DNA from: Flavobacterium sp. Sd200
GTDB taxonomy: Bacteria; Bacteroidota; Bacteroidia; Flavobacteriales; Flavobacteriaceae
Direction of reading: 5' to 3'
Length of the DNA: 64,000 nucleotides
Assembly: GCF_009826935.1 (NCBI RefSeq)
Contig: NZ_WUMN01000001.1
Location: forward strand, 372,001-436,000
How positions within the stretch are numbered: position 1 is the stretch's first letter; each line of letters opens with the position of its first letter. Shown one piece after another: positions 62,672-64,000 of the stretch. The notes below the pieces were generated by a model. It searched no databases. It saw only the letters and a program-made list of their open reading frames with translations, and was not told the DNA's origin. Both the position numbers and the translations under genes were made by a program.

Positions 62672-64000
62672 ATGACAAAAAAATATTTGCTGCTTGCTGT
62701 ACTGTTTCAGTTTACAATGGCATTAACGGCACAAAAAGCCCCTCAGGCAAAAGTAGCACAGGGCACTCTGGAAGGCAAAACACTTCCATCAGGAGTGCAA
62801 TCTTACTTAGGGATACCTTATGCACAACCTCCGGTTAACGAATTGCGCTGGGTAGCCCCACAACCACCTAAAGGCTGGAAAGGCGTGCGCAAAGCAACTG
62901 TTTTTGGTAACTATCCTATGCAAAAAAATGTTTTTGGCGATATGATCTTCAGGGCTCCAAAAATGAGCGAAGACTGTTTGTATCTAAACGTATGGACGCC
63001 AGCTAAAAAGCCAACCGAAAAGCTACCTGTGCTGGTTTATTTTTACGGTGGCGGTTTTGTTGCCGGAGATGGTTCTGAGAACAGGTATGATGGTGAGAGC
63101 CTTGCTACCAGAGGGATCGTTACTGTAACACTCAATTACAGGCTTGGCATTTTTGGCTTCTTCTCTCATCCTGAGCTCACAAAAGAATCGCCTAATCAGT
63201 CATCGGGCAATTATGGACTTTTAGATCAAAATGCTGCTTTGCTGTGGGTAAAGAAAAATATTGCAGCCTTTGGAGGCGACCCTGACAGGATTACTATTGC
63301 AGGAGAAAGCGCCGGGTCAATATCGGTATCAGCTCACATGGTTTCACCGTTATCTAAAAACCTGATTGCAGGTGCGATAGGCCAGAGTGGAGCCATGATT
63401 AATCCTACATACGAGGCAATACTACTATCTGACGGCGAAGCTGTTGGTGACCGTGTATTTGCAAAAAGTGGAATTACTTCCATTGCTGAGATGCGTAAGG
63501 TTACTGCCGAAAAACTGCTCGAAATAGGCTCTGATCCATTTATTGACTTTAAGCCGAGAGCCGTGGTAGACGGTTATTTTTTACCCAACCTGCCATCGGC
63601 AATTTTTGCAGTGGGGGAGCAGGCTAAAGTGCCGCTGCTTGTAGGGTGGACATCTGCCGAAATGCCTTATACAGCTTTTATGCAGGGACAGTTTCCATCA
63701 CCCGAAAATTATAAAAAGGTGGTTAAAGAAAGATTTGGAGATAAATCGGATGAATTGCTTTCGTTGTATCCGGGTAATACGGTAGGAGAGGTAGTAGCAT
63801 CGGCAACCGCACTTGCCAGCGATACTTTTATTGTGTACAGTACCTGGAAATGGGCCGATGACCATCGTAAATATGCGCCTGTGTTTGCCTATAATTTTTC
63901 TAAGCCAAGGCCGCCTATGAAACCGGAATGGAAAGACAGTAAAGTAGGGCTTGCAGGAGGCATAACCAAAGATGCCAATAAGAAGGATGGTGAGAAAAAA
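62672..64000 (+). CDS. Type-B carboxylesterase/lipase family protein (partial, runs off the window)
   Basis: A signal peptide (MTKKYLLLAVLFQFTMALTAQ) is followed by the type-B carboxylesterase fold. It shows GTLEGKTLPSGVQSYLGIPYA, then MSEDCLYLNVWTP (disulfide-type signature), LVYFYGGGFVAGDGS (oxyanion hole) and the nucleophile loop ITIAGESAGSISVSAHM. The Glu and His regions are less clear in the part visible. 443 codons are present and the C-terminus is beyond 64000. Substrate unknown. Confidence 0.9.
   Translation, partial: MTKKYLLLAVLFQFTMALTAQKAPQAKVAQGTLEGKTLPSGVQSYLGIPYAQPPVNELRWVAPQPPKGWKGVRKATVFGNYPMQKNVFGDMIFRAPKMSEDCLYLNVWTPAKKPTEKLPVLVYFYGGGFVAGDGSENRYDGESLATRGIVTVTLNYRLGIFGFFSHPELTKESPNQSSGNYGLLDQNAALLWVKKNIAAFGGDPDRITIAGESAGSISVSAHMVSPLSKNLIAGAIGQSGAMINPTYEAILLSDGEAVGDRVFAKSGITSIAEMRKVTAEKLLEIGSDPFIDFKPRAVVDGYFLPNLPSAIFAVGEQAKVPLLVGWTSAEMPYTAFMQGQFPSPENYKKVVKERFGDKSDELLSLYPGNTVGEVVASATALASDTFIVYSTWKWADDHRKYAPVFAYNFSKPRPPMKPEWKDSKVGLAGGITKDANKKDGEKK

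Overview
The window is a chromosomal segment from a Bacteroidota bacterium, most likely Flavobacteriaceae (Flavobacterium or a close relative). The evidence is the AT-rich sequence, promoters of the Bacteroidota form TAnnTTTG (-7) rather than TATAAT, family-typical proteins (DUF5686, DUF5723, OMP_b-brl barrels, a large CarboxypepD_reg-type beta-barrel protein, monomeric isocitrate dehydrogenase) and short palindromic intergenic repeats. No rRNA operon, CRISPR array, transposase, integrase or replication origin was seen.

Layout. 1-2.6 kb: the end of murA, two unknown genes, then a very AT-rich two-gene cassette (nucleotidyltransferase-like protein plus small membrane protein) behind a perfect palindrome. 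2.6-10.3 kb: icd, two small genes, a DUF5686 protein, aroQ and two beta-barrel proteins. 10.6-17.4 kb: a minus-strand run of ribBA-like, LptF/LptG-type permease, lolA-like, ftsK, dgkA-like and tpx. 17.6-21.5 kb: MFS transporter, TetR regulator, a heavy-metal-associated/MauE membrane protein, an AraC regulator with a CxxC head, and YbaB. 21.6-31.3 kb: prolyl oligopeptidase, a cysteine-synthase-like enzyme, a zinc metallopeptidase, DUF5723, an RluA-type pseudouridine synthase, panB, an NTF2-like protein and hemN. 31.5-42.3 kb: a large outer-membrane beta-barrel protein, an LLM oxidoreductase, and a tripartite RND efflux operon with its TetR regulator and six copies of a TetR-like operator. 42.4-49.4 kb is the accessory-looking part: an exported unknown protein, a CHAP/peptidoglycan-binding hydrolase next to a patatin phospholipase, two promoter/small-ORF/terminator units, an array of six tRNA genes (two with an 18-base palindrome in place of the T-loop), a 105-residue unknown protein, decayed tRNA-like pieces and a slipin. 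49.4-56.2 kb: a complete trpEGDCFBA operon with a leader peptide carrying three consecutive Trp codons and an attenuator hairpin. 56.3-64 kb: YceI, a MarR/nitroreductase pair, three redox or rhodanese genes, a receiver-only response regulator, prmC, an LD-carboxypeptidase and a partial type-B carboxylesterase.

Most genes are housekeeping. The strongest candidates for something undescribed are the tRNA-array/slipin island (45.9-49.4 kb), the regulatory DNA (the trp attenuator, the TetR operator array, and a TACCT-N6-AGGTA motif shared by three promoter regions), and the nucleotidyltransferase/membrane-protein cassette. Everything was read by eye. Family names rest on recognised motifs and overall resemblance, not on a database search.
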